Positions 31,514 to 44,161 of a DNA stretch of 64,000 bases are shown one piece after another. The translations under genes were made by a program, and so were the position numbers. Origin of the DNA: Irpex lacteus (taxonomy: Eukaryota; Basidiomycota; Agaricomycetes; Polyporales; Irpicaceae); NCBI GenBank assembly GCA_001986395.2, contig MQVO02000053.1:1-64000 (forward strand), given 5' to 3'. A model generated the notes under the pieces. That model made no database searches. It had not been told where the DNA came from and saw only the letters and a list, made by a program, of their open reading frames with translations. The stretch's first letter is position 1. Each line of letters starts with the position of its first letter.

Positions 31514-33518
31514 TTATGACGCTTCCCTGCGCAACACATAGTAAGCTTGGTCCCCTAGTACACCCTAGAATCGAAGTGTACGCCGTAAGTACTAGACCTT
31601 ATGCAGATTGAAAAAAAGAAAAACTTACATTGACTTCGCCTTGTGTGCACGCAACCCATGTCTCCCCGCCAAACAGGAATATAGGTTGCGGGCCATTCCA
31701 CTGAAGTCTCGTCTCCCGGTATGGCAGCGTAGTAACTATATCCCTGTCAAACAAAACATCGTTGTGTATCACTGTAGGATGCCTGACTATTTGCTCGTTG
31801 GCCCCAACAGAGACGTCTTCCGTCTGACCAGTGCTTCTGTTACCTCGTAGGAATCTTACAGCTTTCTCTTCAAGCGTTGCGCTTCGATCCGACTTGGGGT
31901 ATGCTTTCCCTGCGCGTTTGAGGTCTCTCGCAATGTCCAAGCGGTTGAAGTCAACGAGAGTGAAGTCCGGTCGAAGTATTCGGTGCCCGAAGTTGGCTGG
32001 CACGCAAGAATCCTTGTCCAAGAAACAGCGGCTGCTATGAGGGCCCCATGCCTCCCATGGCATAACAGACGCTGTAGGAAGTTGTTTCGAAGGCCTAAGA
32101 CGTGCAACGATAGAAGTGAAGACCAAGATCGGGACGCAATGTAGTAGGGCGTAATGACTGTTTCCGTAGGTACGATGGACCATGAGGAGTTGGGTCGCTT
32201 CGGAGCGTAAGAAAGGGGATGGAGGTGCGTTCCTAGCCAGTACACCATTGCGCAATCGTCTTGCAGTGAACGAATTGTGTCCTACTGCCCTAACGTACGC
32301 GAGTCGTACCTCTGGGTATTCGAAGGTAGAAATGTGACAGATAACAGGCTTCCGCGTCGATGGTGACGGTAACAGCGTGTATACCTCCGTGATGAATTTA
32401 CCAAATTCCATGAAATGGAACAGGAAACAGCTCTTCGTGATCAGTTGGAACGACATTTGTACGTCACCAGAGACAGTCTTAGCGTAGGTCTATACAACAT
32501 CCATTAGCATCCGAGGGGCACTTCATACCAATTCACTTACATCCACGATTATTCCAGAAGTAATATCTAGCAACGTGACATCAATCTTCAGCGTGTTCAT
32601 ACCGATGGTGATGGCGTATGTTATGAGTGCAAGGAGATTGTCTTTGCAATACATGAATTGACTAAGTCGCCGCTCCTCTTCTTCTATGTTGGATTCAAAG
32701 ATTTGATCAGATAGCAGCAAGCCATGGCTCAATGACATAGTTCTGACTCTATCAGAGACTTAGAATCAGCGCAAATGCGGAAACATATCTGACAATTTCT
32801 TCATACCTAAAGCAGCGACGCGTCCCCTCGTATGTCAGATTGACCAGATACAGCCGCCCTTGTGGCACGTCAGCTACATAGCTGTCGAACACAAAAGGAA
32901 ACCCCAAAGTCCAACGATCCACGATGGGTGTCCCGTCCTCCGCCTCTTCGAAGCACATGCAAGCGATCTCGTTTCCTCCCACTCCAGCGGTATTATCCAG
33001 GGTTAGACGACTAGTATCAAGGTTGCATCGGAGCCATAGATTGTCGTAGTATTGATTAGTTATAAAGTTGAAATGAACCCAGTCAAGGTTTTCGCGATTC
33101 CAAGTGTAACTGTGTGACGATCTCCACCAACGCTGGCGAGCCTCCAAAGCCTCCAGTCGAGCAGACGCTCCTGACAGCGCGGGGCTATCATTATCCTCAT
33201 ACCCAAGGACACGTAACTCTATGTAGTATCGCATCTCGGGCGTTTCGTCAATGATCTGTTTGAATTGCTTGCATGCCTGTAAAACCGCAATATCGTAAAC
33301 ATCAGCCTGGACTCAGTTAGAGAGGGTTTTGTAAGTCTCACGGTTCTGCATTGCAATAAGTCCACTAGTTCTGGAATACGGACAAACACTTGGAGAAGTA
33401 GCTCAACAGGCAAGCGATTGCCAGCAGCCTCTCGTGGACCAGGTAGTAAGTTGCTTCGTGAGGACTTGGCCGACTTCCGAGAGGCATAGTCATTGATACG
33501 ACGCCTGTAGATGTTCAT
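31514..33518 (-). CDS. F-box protein (five exons)
   Basis: Predicted 588 aa from exons 33518-33342, 33276-32807, 32748-32541, 32489-31629 and 31564-31514, all in phase. The ATG at 33518 is the first in frame. The F-box lies near residue 35: NRLPVELLLQVFVRIPELVDLLQCRTACKQF is split by intron 1. Next come MRYYIELRVLGYED, ARQRWWRSS and YTWNRENLDWVHF, the usual continuation of this agaricomycete F-box class, and near the end PWEAWGPHSSRCFL, LRPDFTLVDFNRLDIAR and VTTLPYRETRLQW. The last 17-codon exon is tentative; if unspliced the frame ends at 31599. Presumed SCF ligase receptor; target unknown. Confidence 0.78.
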
Positions 33519-33786
33519 GTTCCCCGACGCCTCTGCAGGTGTAAGTAAGGGGAAGTTGAAGGGGTCATAAGGCTGTGCAGGTACAATTCGACGATCGCGA
33601 GTGTGATCATGGATGTAGCGCACAGAGCCCAGACAAGATTTAGCCGCTCATGAGATAGTCGTTGATAGACCTGGTTGTGAAGAAAATGCAACGTGTAATA
33701 TACTCATTAGAGACAAGGCATAAAGTCCATATAGCCAATCGAGAATCGCAGACAGACCCAAACCTAAGTACAACAATTAAAATACC
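33519..33786. other. short intergenic region
   Basis: 268 nt separating the F-box gene start from the end of the DUF3433-type gene, both minus strand. No feature recognised. Confidence 0.6.
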
Positions 33787-36686
33787 TCACGCACCCTCTC
33801 CAGTCGATGGTGCAGCGCCATGTTCCCCTTTCGTGGGATTCCACGCCGAGAGTCTCCTCGACAGCCTTCTGCCTACCCCCGCACTCCATTCCCCCACATG
33901 CCCCAGACCAATACCACCAAACGCGGTTCTATATGCATCTGGGGTCACCGCGTCCTCATACCCATCCTCACCCTCCATCACAATCTTCATCGTCCTCGTG
34001 TCAATCCTAAACCTTCTGTTCCGCAGCGCCTCCAGCATATCTTCCTGTCTCAGTCTTCCCGCGAGTACCTCGCCCAGTCCAGTCTTGCCGCCGAGGGAGA
34101 CGGCGGAGGCGATGGTACCCGGCGCGTGCGTGAGACGAAGGATGCTAGATTCGCGACGATGCCAGATTTGAAGTATGGTGCCGAAGACGGCGAGTACGAA
34201 CATGGCGCTGGCGAGGAGGTGCACTGCAACGTTGCTGCGCACATCGTCGTGAGATACGATACATAACGAGGAAAGTAGGGATGGACTAACCTCAAGAAGA
34301 GACGCTTGTGGATTGTCTGGGTGTCGATTTCGATGGGTTGCTGGAAATCGAGGAAGTACACCGTCTTAGCTACTAGAGCCAGGTACGTCGTCTACATAAG
34401 AGCCTCGTGTTAGCAGCCCAACTACAGGACCGTAGAACGAAACTACTCACATAAACTGTACTCGACAAATTCGCAAACTGGTTATTCTGGAACGCATCAG
34501 TCAGCCCCTCAGGCGCGTTTTGCGCCGCCTGGAACACCGCCGCCGGCAAGCTCAACTGGATTGCATTCTGTCGTTGCTGCTGGAACGGGTCCGGGCTGCT
34601 GAGCGCGAAGAACATCCCGTTGTATGCGCGCCCGTCTAGAGGATCGCCTGTAACGTTATCCGGGAACTGCTGCAACGACGTAACATGGGAGCCGAGCGGT
34701 CCGAGGGAGGTGACGGAGGTGACATTCCCGGAGGCGATGTCGATTGAGGCAGTCACGTCTTCGACGGTGATGTTAGGAGAGCATAGGGAGATGGAGGCCA
34801 TGGCGCTGGGCTGGTATGTAAAGAACCAGAAGATGACGGGGCGGAATTGCTCGGGGATGGAGATGAGCGAAGCACATTGGGCGGTGTTGGGTATGAGGTC
34901 CACGCCTGTGTTCGAGTTAGGATCGTTAGCGTATTTGGAGTAGTAGGGGTACTTACCAAAGAGGTTTACAGATGTTTTGCTGACATTCCAGGAGAATGAG
35001 CAGCCGTTAAAGGTGGCTGTATTGTTCCAGGAGCCGCCTCCTAGCTGTTGCATCTGGACCACATTATCAGGACCAATGCAGTTCGGCTCACTCCGAACTG
35101 CAGTCGTATTTGCAGTAACTGTGCCAGTGGACACGTGTGGTGGCATCTAACAAATCTTAATGACGAAAGCTTGATAGATCACACACTGGGACTCACCAAG
35201 AACGGCGCGACGGTATACCCTTGGTGGATAAAGGCGGGATCACCGACTCCATAACGGACATTTGCTGACGCGTACCCGGCGGCCGTCAAGAATGCTAGGC
35301 AGTGAATAACATCAGCCAGGATTCTCAAGCTTTAATCGAATCAAACCAAATCGCACAAGATAAATCTTGAAAGTTTCCGTCCTGGTTCAGACCAATGGAA
35401 GCGAGGCTTGTCGACGTAGAACCTAACCCCCCCAATCGCACATGACTGTCAGATCACATATTAATTGAAAGCACGCAGTAAACGCACGGGGTTCCAACCA
35501 GAAGACGTCTTGAACATTGAACAACGCGGCTGATAACGGTTGGAAGGAAAACGTGATGATGACCAGCAACGATGCCAATGTGACCAGATAGTGATTGTTG
35601 CGTGCCGCGACGGTCCATACATAGAACGTACTGCGTGGGATAAGCGTAATGAGATGATAGATGGTCAGTGTCAGGTCATGAGAATGAAACGCAGTCATAA
35701 GGCAGGAACTCTAAACACTCACTGATTGCGCGTGTAGTCCAGCAGGAGACTTCGCTGAGGGGGCGCGTTCCCCTTTGCCAGATCCACATACGGCTGAATG
35801 TAGAACAGAATATGTTAGCATATGTCCAATGTCCATGTGATTGACAGGGACGAGGGAGTTTGCGCGAACTGACCTGAATCCTCCGAATTTCGATATCCAT
35901 CCATGCCCACAAGCCGGCAAAGATCATCGAAATCGCAACAGGTGGAAATGTCTAAATATCACACACAACGTGTTAGAGGTGTGCCGTGCGTTGATGGTCG
36001 CTGATTGTGCGGGGACGTACATAGACATAGTGCAAGAACCCTCCCTGTGAAGTGAACGTTCCTTTCGTCCCCCAGCCTACATGGATGTGTCTCAGCAGCG
36101 GAAAGGCGTGCAAAGAGTATGCGGTGAATGTCGACGTCGCAGTAGGGTAGACTCACCATGGTTCTTCTTACTGAAATGCAAGGCGACCTCGAACGCGATT
36201 CCTCCTCCAGCCATGAGGAGCACCAATGGTACCCAGAAAATCGGGCGGAGCGGTATAGGCACCCATTGTTTCACAACTACTGCCGAGTCTTTCTCGGGTT
36301 CGGGTGAGATGAGAGGTGCTGGCCGATAGAGTTACTCAGCCCATGCCAGTGAAACATCCGTAGTGCTTCAGACGACTCACCGTTGGGTGTTCGTGCTGAC
36401 CAAGGTCCACCTTCTTTCTCACTCACATAGGACGGGAGGGCGGAGGGCATTTCTGGTCGTTCGGCGTCGTTAAGCGATATGGAGGGGTATGAAGCGTACT
36501 GTGTGCCGTCGCTTGCCATGCCGCTCCCTTCTGAGTATCGCATTGGCTGCATAGAAAAGCCAAAGTCCGATGTTTGCTTTGGGTAGCGAGAAGATTCGAA
36601 CGCACCTCGAGTCGCTCGCTCCCGTTCTGTCCTGCGGTCGACTCCATCGCCATGGCTCTCGGAAGCAAACTATCTGTACTAGACAT
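33787..36686 (-). CDS. DUF3433-type multi-pass membrane protein
   Basis: Predicted 704 aa from 13 exons: 36686-36606, 36546-36381, 36318-36157, 36076-36021, 35951-35874, 35793-35723, 35630-35488, 35422-35357, 35294-35197, 35146-34957, 34905-34451, 34391-34291 and 34234-33787. All 12 introns are GT-AG with matching phases. Order of features: polar N-terminus; first helix (PLRPIFWVPLVLLMAGGGIAFEVA); FLHYVYTFPPVAISMIFAGLWAW; PYVDLAKGNAP-x-SLLLDYTRNH; HYLVTLASLLVIITFSFQPL; then a large outer domain with SIGLNQDGNFQDLS, AAGYASANVRYGVGDPAFI, many N-glycosylation sites (NTT, NNT, NVS, NIT, NVT, NLS) and a C-terminal helix (LLASAMFVLAVFGTILQIW) before a cytoplasmic tail. This matches fungal DUF3433 proteins, surface or secretory-pathway proteins of unknown role. 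Confidence 0.88.
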
Positions 36687-38088
36687 CGTAAGCAAAATGC
36701 AAGAAGTGTTGAGGGTTGTACGCACAGCTCGAGGGCTTGGGCGGGCTTTATCTGGATGGGCGGTCGGTGGTGGCTGCACGGGAGGAAGGAGCAGGGACAG
36801 TGAATAACTTGAAAGCGTGGCATTTAATGTTGATCCATGATGACCGGGAGATCATGATGCTGAAACAAGCACGCTCCCGCACTGGACAGATTGGACTGTC
36901 TTTTGTCATCGCCGACCCTTTTGAGCGGTATGCACTGAGACGAGGTCGTCGTTGTAGGGCGTACGCTGAACGTTCGCGAGTGCCACCACCTCTGGTTGCT
37001 GCTACACGTGTGAGTCTGTGCATGCAGGCTGTCAGTGAACGAGATGTCGACTTGTATACTAGTTGAGCTAGGAAGCAAGAGAGCACTGGATGGTGGCTTG
37101 AACCTGAAAATGCGAGCGTCCCGCACATCAACTTACAGTAAAAGCATCCGAGACTGGTACTTATTGTGAGATCTCGATCAATGTCGGCGCCCACCTGTGA
37201 ACTGCAGACTGCACGCGAGCCGTTATAGTAGATGTTAAGCGGGACGGAAGATGCAACACCAAGCAAGTGCAGCACTGGCCACCCTCTTAACTTAGAAGTG
37301 AATGTATTGGGTGCATCTTGAGTAAAGTGTACGAGTCTACATAAGCAATGAGTAGTGGTGTTCGGCCGGCATGCCGCACAAGGCCGCACACAACTGCCCT
37401 TTTCGGAGGTTTGGCGCCCTACTTGATTAGGTGAGCGCTTGAGCGTTAGTTTAACTTGAACTTGTACCGCGATTGTGACCTTTGTCGTCTGTCTCCTGCT
37501 TGTAATCCAGCGCTGGGACTACACTGCTATGAGTAATCCTGTGTGTGTTAGCTTCTTCTTCTGATGAGTACTTTCCTGACAATTTCGCTTTCAGATTCAA
37601 ACGTCGCTCGCTTCTAGTACTTACTTATGCTCACTCTATGAAGGTCGTCAACCCCCTATAGAATCCAGTGATTGGCCAGATCAGGGAGCAAAGCAATTCC
37701 GGAAGGTCCCGATCCTATAGAATCACTTGTTCTGCCCGCCGACTTCCTTGAAACCTACTCCCACCCGTTTTGCGATAGTCTCAACATCATGCTATCGTCG
37801 AGAGGCTTCATGGGGCACCTCGTGTGAATGGTGGCCGCTGTGAGGCCTCCCCAAAATATTTATATATTTGGGAAGACCTTGCAGGGGCTCAGATACTCGA
37901 GCATTGGGTTACTATCACAGAATGCGACGATGAGCTTAGCGATGATGTTGACGTGGTAGAGGCCAGTAATAAATGCTTTCATTTGACTTTAAGTAATATC
38001 TCCAGTGCTCAAGTGATGAGCGCTTTCACTTTGTGGTAACATCGATCCACGCGGTGACTGCGCATCTGCTACGACTCAGTAGACCACC
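36687..38088. other. intergenic between divergent genes
   Basis: Promoter region for the DUF3433-type gene (minus) and the MYND gene (plus). A 213-codon minus frame at 36748-37389 has no domain and atypical composition and was rejected. CCTATAGAATC occurs twice, near 37654 and 37714. Confidence 0.5.
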
Positions 38089-39920
38089 ATGATCGCTGAA
38101 GACACAGTTCATCCTGATCCGAAGGTATCCCTCCGCGCATGGGATGAATCCTGGGCTGATGCCCTAGAGACATCTTGCAATCGACCTCTCGCCACACATC
38201 GTCGACTCTGGGACACCTTGGACATCAACCTGTCGGTCGTATCGTCGCCTATGTCGCAGCCGAGCCAAGAAAGTCGCATGGCATTGGACAAGATGACAAG
38301 GGAGGTCTGTACCCTCCAGAACGACCTTGCCAAGGCCTTCGTGCAGAAATGCATTCACAACGACTTCGAGCTCAAGTGGTGGGATCAGACCCGCCAGCGG
38401 TTGGAAGAGGTAATATTAGAGGGGATCTACCGTGCGACATGTGTCGCATGGTTAGGGAATCAGAGAAAAATGTGCCCCGAGATCTCTCTTAGGGCTCTGT
38501 CTTCTGACGACGGTCTTCCGTACCTCGAGCTCGTAAAGAAGGTGCTGCCGCCAATGCTTGCCAGCGAGACCGTCGCCATTACTGAGCCCACATACGTGTC
38601 GCATCCCGTTGTCGATCACATCCTATCTCTTACCCCTCGCGAGGCCCGCGTACCGATTGTGCAACACCAAATGCAGGTTGCCAAGGTCTCCCGAATGTAC
38701 TTCCTGACGATGGCATTGTGGAATATCTTCCTAGTATACGTGAGTCTTGGATTTATTGACTTAGTTTACAGTATAGCGTCCTTTTCGCTAACAAACAAAT
38801 TTTCCATGAAGCACGGAGAGGAAGAAGAATATGCTACGTCCAAGGCATTCAGACCAACCGCACAAGACAAGGAATGGCTGAAGGCGATTGTAACTGGCAA
38901 TGCCCATGTCGAAAGAAACATGCATAGGCGTACCTTAAGAGAGTTTGAACAGGAACGGAGGAGCCAGGTTGTGGCTTGTTGGGGATGTGGAAAGGCGCAG
39001 TCAACGCTCCCAGCAGGGACTACGCCTTTCCAAGCATGCAACAAATGTAACGCAATAGGGCGAAGAATTTTGTACTGCTCGCGGTCAGCCATCTACGTTC
39101 ATGAACAAACATTCATAATCCTTGCTAAGCAATCGCCGTTTTAGTGACTGTCAAAGGAAAGATTGGTCACACGGCGTCCCTAGACCCCACAAAGCTTTCT
39201 GCGGCAAAGCGCAGCCTACATCCGAGTTGGAGGACCTATCAACAGCCACAAAGGTCCAGGATACTTCTCAAATAATGCGAGGGCGCATCCCTGATCCGGA
39301 TCCCTCCTTCCACCGCCCTCCTGCATTGCTGCATCAGCTCACGTTTCTGCGTCAGCCCCCTTATTGTGACTACACGGTATGTTGTCAGGACTATGCATAA
39401 TCGAACTGCAATACTGACAATAGCTTCTCGTCAGTTTATATTCCCATACCCTCTCCCCGATCAGGGTTTCTCATTTCCACCCACGAATGATACTATATCA
39501 GGTAAGTACTACTCGTATACCGATCGTATCCCGCCTGGAACTTAACGGATGAGCAGCGAAGGACTTTTTCCTTTTGGCGCGAAATCGAGGTATGGGAATA
39601 AGGCAATGCCGTTCAGTTCAATATTGCCACTTGTTGACGTTTTGGCTCTAGCTTTGCGAACCGGGGACAAGGAATCGGTATCATTCATGTTTCAAGCGCT
39701 CCATAGACCCGCAGCGCAGTTTGGCATGAGTAAATACCAGCTTCAGAAACAGCTCGAAAGTGAATACGGGCTCACCCTGGAGGGTACAGACGATGGAAAG
39801 TTGAAAGACTTGATGCATTCCATCTCCGAGTCTGCTACGGACGAAGAATGGGATGCAGTCACCGAATGTTATAACGCAACATATGTGGGTATGGCGATGA
39901 AGATGAATGGGGAAGTCTGA
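38089..39920 (+). CDS. MYND-type zinc-finger protein
   Basis: Predicted 507 aa from exons 38089-38739, 38812-39083, 39145-39376, 39435-39501, 39557-39589 and 39652-39920, all in phase. The MYND finger at about residues 273-330 is reconstituted only by splicing at 39084-39144: CWGCGK, CNKCNAIGRRILYCS then RDCQRKDWSHGVPRPHKAFCG, giving C-x2-C, C-x2-C, YC-x3-C and H-x-C spacing. The N-terminal 215 residues are helical (LEEVILEGIYRATCVAWLG). After the finger come RNRALRTGDKESVSFMFQ and KQLESEYGL, features of a frequent agaricomycete MYND protein class. MYND fingers bind Pro-rich peptides; the role of this class is unknown. Confidence 0.85.
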
Positions 39921-41283
39921 ACAGGTATGGATGATTTCTTGGCTCGGTCCGCGGACTTTCGTATGTGGTGCTGAATTGGTTGCATGTGGTAGCTTTGGCC
40001 ACGTCGGTGCCCCTCTTGGCGAACGTTCAGCGAAGAATCCGAATGCGAGAAAAGAGTACCACCTGTTGAGCAAGGGCCTCTTGGAGGGGAAGGCTTTCCG
40101 TTCGAATGTACTGTAACAACATTCTTCACTGATGTTTGGTGAATAAACGTCTGTATGAATTGTATCACGATCGTGTACGCATCGGCAGTTTGCACTGACA
40201 GTTGGTCGGCGGGCTGACGGCGATATAAATGTACTCGAGGTGCTGCTGCTTCAGTCGATCGAATACCTCAGGAATGTCTATCCGATGACAGCAACTCGGA
40301 GGCTTCAAGCTGAGTAAATACAGTACTGGCCCATGATTATTTGACAACGTTGAAATGAGATACCGCGTCCGCGAATGGTTATTGAGATGCTACTTAGAAG
40401 GAGATAAAGCATAAAGGCTGTCATATAGTTTACTACGTACGTGAACATGGGACGTGGGGTGATAAGGGGATGTAGGTAACACTAGAACAAGACTTTCAGT
40501 CATGGTCTTATCATGGGTCCCTGTGAGTGTACCATTTCGATCTAGCATCAACAGCTTGACAATCACAACCAATGTGTAAGATTGTATTGCTCAAAGTGAT
40601 GCGGCAGAGTTTCAGACTCGTCTTGAATGACCTACGCCCGTCACTAAAACCAGTCAATACGGAGAAGAGTAGAGACAGAAACAAGAAGCGCACCTTTATC
40701 AGGAAGCCGTTCCCCCCTAGACAATACACTGGCTATGACATCCTCTACCTACATGCTGTACTGGAATCCGACTGTACGATCCCAACTTCTCACATTTTTA
40801 TGGGTCCGCGGAGCTCACAATCAAGCAAGTTTTGTTTGAATTTGTGGCTGAGATTGCTTGTACGAGTACATCGCATGCTTCTGTGTCCTAATAGGTAAAC
40901 GACAAGATGTCAGGGAGATGGAGACTTGAAGATAGTCGTGAGCAAAGTTCGAGCAGAGTTCCGAGTCGAACTGGAATTTCCAGCAGGTCCGTGACGTGAC
41001 AAGTTGACGTGATATCGTGACAAGCCTCGTGGCTGGTCACGCATGAGGCAGATGTGCCGGCTTCAGGCCCGTGGCCCGAGGATGACTGCCTCATTCAGCG
41101 GCGGCCAAAACACTCTTTGTCTCTTACCCTCATCCTCAACCATCGAAGAGCGTAGAGTGCGTTGTATACTTGTGAGAAGGTGGCTATACTGGAGCACACG
41201 CAGTAAGCATTTGGCTCATGAGAGGGGCGTCAGTAGCACCACTGACGAGGACATTTTCTTTCCTTCAGCGGTCTCGCCCAGCA
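39921..41283. other. intergenic, no gene supported
   Basis: Short frames occur on both strands; some minus-strand frames (40390-40729) are hydrophobic (KVRFLFLSLLFSVLTGF) but could not be joined into a protein with sensible splice sites. Possibly a decayed membrane-protein gene. Confidence 0.4.
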
Positions 41284-42948
41284 TGAGAACCGCATCTCTC
41301 ATGGTACGTTATAGTTATATAACCCTAAAAGAAAACATTCAAATGATATAATCTACTTACAGGACATTAACGACACCGGACGACCAGCCTCGTCACGCAT
41401 ACAATCACCCCAGCGTGTGAATCCGAGACTTCCCCCAGAACTCTGCGATATGATCATCGACAACCTTTGCGGCGACAAACATTCACTTTCTGCGTGCACT
41501 CTCGTCTCCCACTCCTGGAAGCGCAGTGCTCGGCATCACCTTTTTGAGTCTGTCCTGGTAGCTAGACAAGATGATCGCAACGCGTACAAGCACTTTCTCG
41601 ACTTCCTCTCCAGCGCCCCTGATATCGGCCCTACCATCCGCGTCATCTGTGTCGACGGGTACAACCAAGACAACCTGGTTCACGGCGATATCGATGCAAG
41701 CTTCATGAGCAACATTCTCGACCAAATCCCCAAGCTCAAAGCTCTCCTTCTGCTGAACTGCGGGTGGACACGTACAAAGGCCAACAACATGCACCTCTAC
41801 TCTCGGCCACAGCGATCCATCGGGGACCTCTATATCAACAGCTTTCGCGCCGCCAAAGGCCCTCCTCACTCCAAACTCGAGATACTCCGACATTTCTCGC
41901 ACATCGACAACCTGTACCTTACGCGCGTCTGGCTCGGGCATTTTGACGTCGACGACGCGACTGGGGACATAAGTTCTGACGAAGCCGCGCATAATCACTG
42001 CCCCTGTGAACCTCCCAACGTGCTAGTTAATACTCTCACTCTGTCGCTGGCAGACGTGTGTCTCAACTTCTTAGAGTACCTCAGGAGACAGCCGTTCTTG
42101 AGTACGCTCGATTCCCTCACCCTTCGCGAACTCTGGGCGGCGTCCTACCTTGAAAACCACGAGGATATTCACTTAGTCGGCGATATCATTCGCGACAAGA
42201 TGAGTTCTACCTTGCGGACGTTTGAGATCGATCTGCCTAGACATGGACCACGTGAGTTCTTACTACATTGTCCTCTCGAGCGCTGTGTGCTCACCATTTC
42301 TCCCCACTGGCCTACTTAGTTGACGGGCCAGAGGTGTTCACGGCTCTACGTCTCGATAGCTGCCGGTCTCTGAGCTCGATTTCTATCAATCTCTTGCTGG
42401 ACGGCCCAGAAAAGGCCCAGGAAGAGATGGAAGAGATGGGCGCCGCCCACACTCATACACAGGCGGACGATGATGAGGACGGTGGAATCATTGTCATCGA
42501 CACCACGCAGCCGAACGATGAAGACGAGACCAGTGGCGCGGTACAATATGCAATTGCTCCCCTCTTCCCTCATGCAGATCCTTCACCTCAGCTTTACTCC
42601 CCCGCAGAATGGTCAGTTCCGTCCCTCCTCCTATCCCACCTTCCTCCTGAAAGCGCCATTACCTCCATCACGCTCTCTATCGAGCTCGCTGGCCCTGCAC
42701 ATATTGTCTCTGAGCATCTGAAGAACATGCCGGACTGGGAGAAGTTGGAGAATGAGTGCTTGAGGTTTGACGGTCTGAAGAGGGTTTGTGTACGCCGGCT
42801 GGAGAAGTTGACGGGTGCCGAGGGTGATTTCGGGGCAGAGGGAGAGGGTATTCCGGTGGTGAGGAGGTGGGGAGCGATGGATCGGTTGGAGATATGTAAT
42901 CGGCTGAGTAGGCTGTTTGGGAAGAAGCTGTTGGTGTTCGACATGTAG
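41284..42948 (+). CDS. F-box-like protein, intact paralogue of the pseudogene at 2735-4247
   Basis: Predicted 512 aa from exons 41284-41304, 41363-42251 and 42320-42948. The middle frame has no ATG before the F-box-like segment LPPELCDMIIDNLCGDK; splicing the 58-nt intron 41305-41362 (GTACGT...TACAG) to MRTASLM supplies a start in phase. The N-terminus continues ACTLVSHSWKRSARHHLFESVLV, then LRR-like segments (LKALLLLNCGW, FSHIDNLYLTRVWL, LDSLTLRELW, LRTFEIDLPRHG), an acidic insert, SIELAGPAHIVSEHLK and a C-terminal HPF-like helix region (DWEKLENECLRFDGLKRVCV). No frame break. Presumed SCF receptor; unrelated in sequence to the other F-box genes here except its dead copy 38.5 kb away. Confidence 0.83.
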
Positions 42949-43927
42949 ACGGAGTTCTAAAGGTGTGGTTGCATTGTTTGCATTGTCATACAGATGCATT
43001 GGTTCGTTGATTTCTGATGTCATGGGTGCTCAGGACGTCGTGGTCTTGAAGCTTTGTTGTTATGTGTTCTTGGGATGGGACAATATTTTAGCATTGAACT
43101 TCTGTCAGGTGTCGTCCTTGCGCGGTACTCTCTATTCACGCGACGAGTAGACATGTTATATTGACGACGCGCTAATAGTGATTCTTGGTGATTCTCTGAT
43201 AGGGTCATTCTAGGATCCTTTCCCAGCGGTTCAAGAGCGACTCAAAGAAGTATTCAGTGAGCTTGTAATCTTCCGGTACTTCTTGACCCACAGGTGGCCG
43301 CTGTACTATGCTAATGGGTTACACGTCATTGCATCGGTCTCGGTTCGAATTTACGGTGGGATTTCTGGTTCATGCGATATAGGCTTTAGCACTAATCAGG
43401 TTTGAATAGGTTTGCTCCGATTCAACGTATGATAGTGCAACAACTCTATATACCAATTGTTGAAGTCTGATACACGGAGACCGCGGGCTTGACATAGGAA
43501 GATGGACGTAGACATAGCTATTCCACAAGCAGCTTCGCGCTCTCTACTATCCACCTTTCCGCATTCTCAGTACGCTCCAAACAGGGCTAAATAACATGTG
43601 TAAGTCGTCGCCATCTCCATACCAAGACTACTTTCCGTGCGGTTGTATACTGACTATCATGTTCCAGGTTACATCAATAGTCTGCATCTTAGGTTTCTAC
43701 ATGGCGTTGATAAGTTCGGCCAACTGTTCGGATCTTGGACTGTTGAAAAGCTGTCATGGTCGTTATCTGCAGCGATAAATGTATTCCACCAAGCGACTAT
43801 GGCCATCTGGCGTCTGCACAGTACACTATAAAGTCCAAGGTCACCCCTCCTGGTCGCATGATAAACCATTAACGTTCAACTCCCACCTGACCTGTTGTCG
43901 TTTTCATTCTTCTTTCCAACTCTTACC
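42949..43927. other. intergenic
   Basis: 3' flank of the F-box-like gene and upstream DNA of the methyltransferase fragment. No gene seen. Confidence 0.6.
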
Positions 43928-44161
43928 ATGTCTCAAGAGATGGCTCAACTCGTGCAACTCATCACATCCTCCGCGAAGGCCATCGAAGCCGAGTTTGCTG
44001 CCGCCTCTCCAGATGCGCCGGTCATACCTAGTTTGAATAGCACGGACACGCATCCTCTGGACTTGACTCCGTTGAAGACGTTGCGCGAGCAGCTGAGGAT
44101 ATTGGATGGCGCTTGTGCCCAACTGCGAGCGACTGTGACTCCTCCAGTCACCAGAGTGTAG
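43928..44161 (+). pseudogene. O-methyltransferase N-terminal fragment
   Basis: A 77-codon frame reads MSQEMAQLVQLITSSAKAIE, PVIPSLNSTDTHPLD, LREQLRILDGACAQL and RATVTPPVTRV. This is the start of the basidiomycete S-adenosylmethionine-dependent O-methyltransferase family, whose N-terminal helical dimerisation region has exactly this order (LI-x-S-x-K-x-IEAE, PSLD-x-T-x-HPLD, LEGACAQL-x-AT-x-x-PP). The protein then stops, whereas family members continue for about 350 residues with the SAM-binding domain. No continuation was found in the next kilobase. It is a truncated copy or, less likely, a short free-standing gene. A GTGTAG at the stop could be a lost donor site. Confidence 0.6.

Noticed and set aside
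36748..37389. 213-codon minus-strand open frame
   Set aside because: Mixed Cys/Ser/Arg-rich composition, no domain, no continuation by splicing, and it covers the divergent promoter region between two well supported genes.
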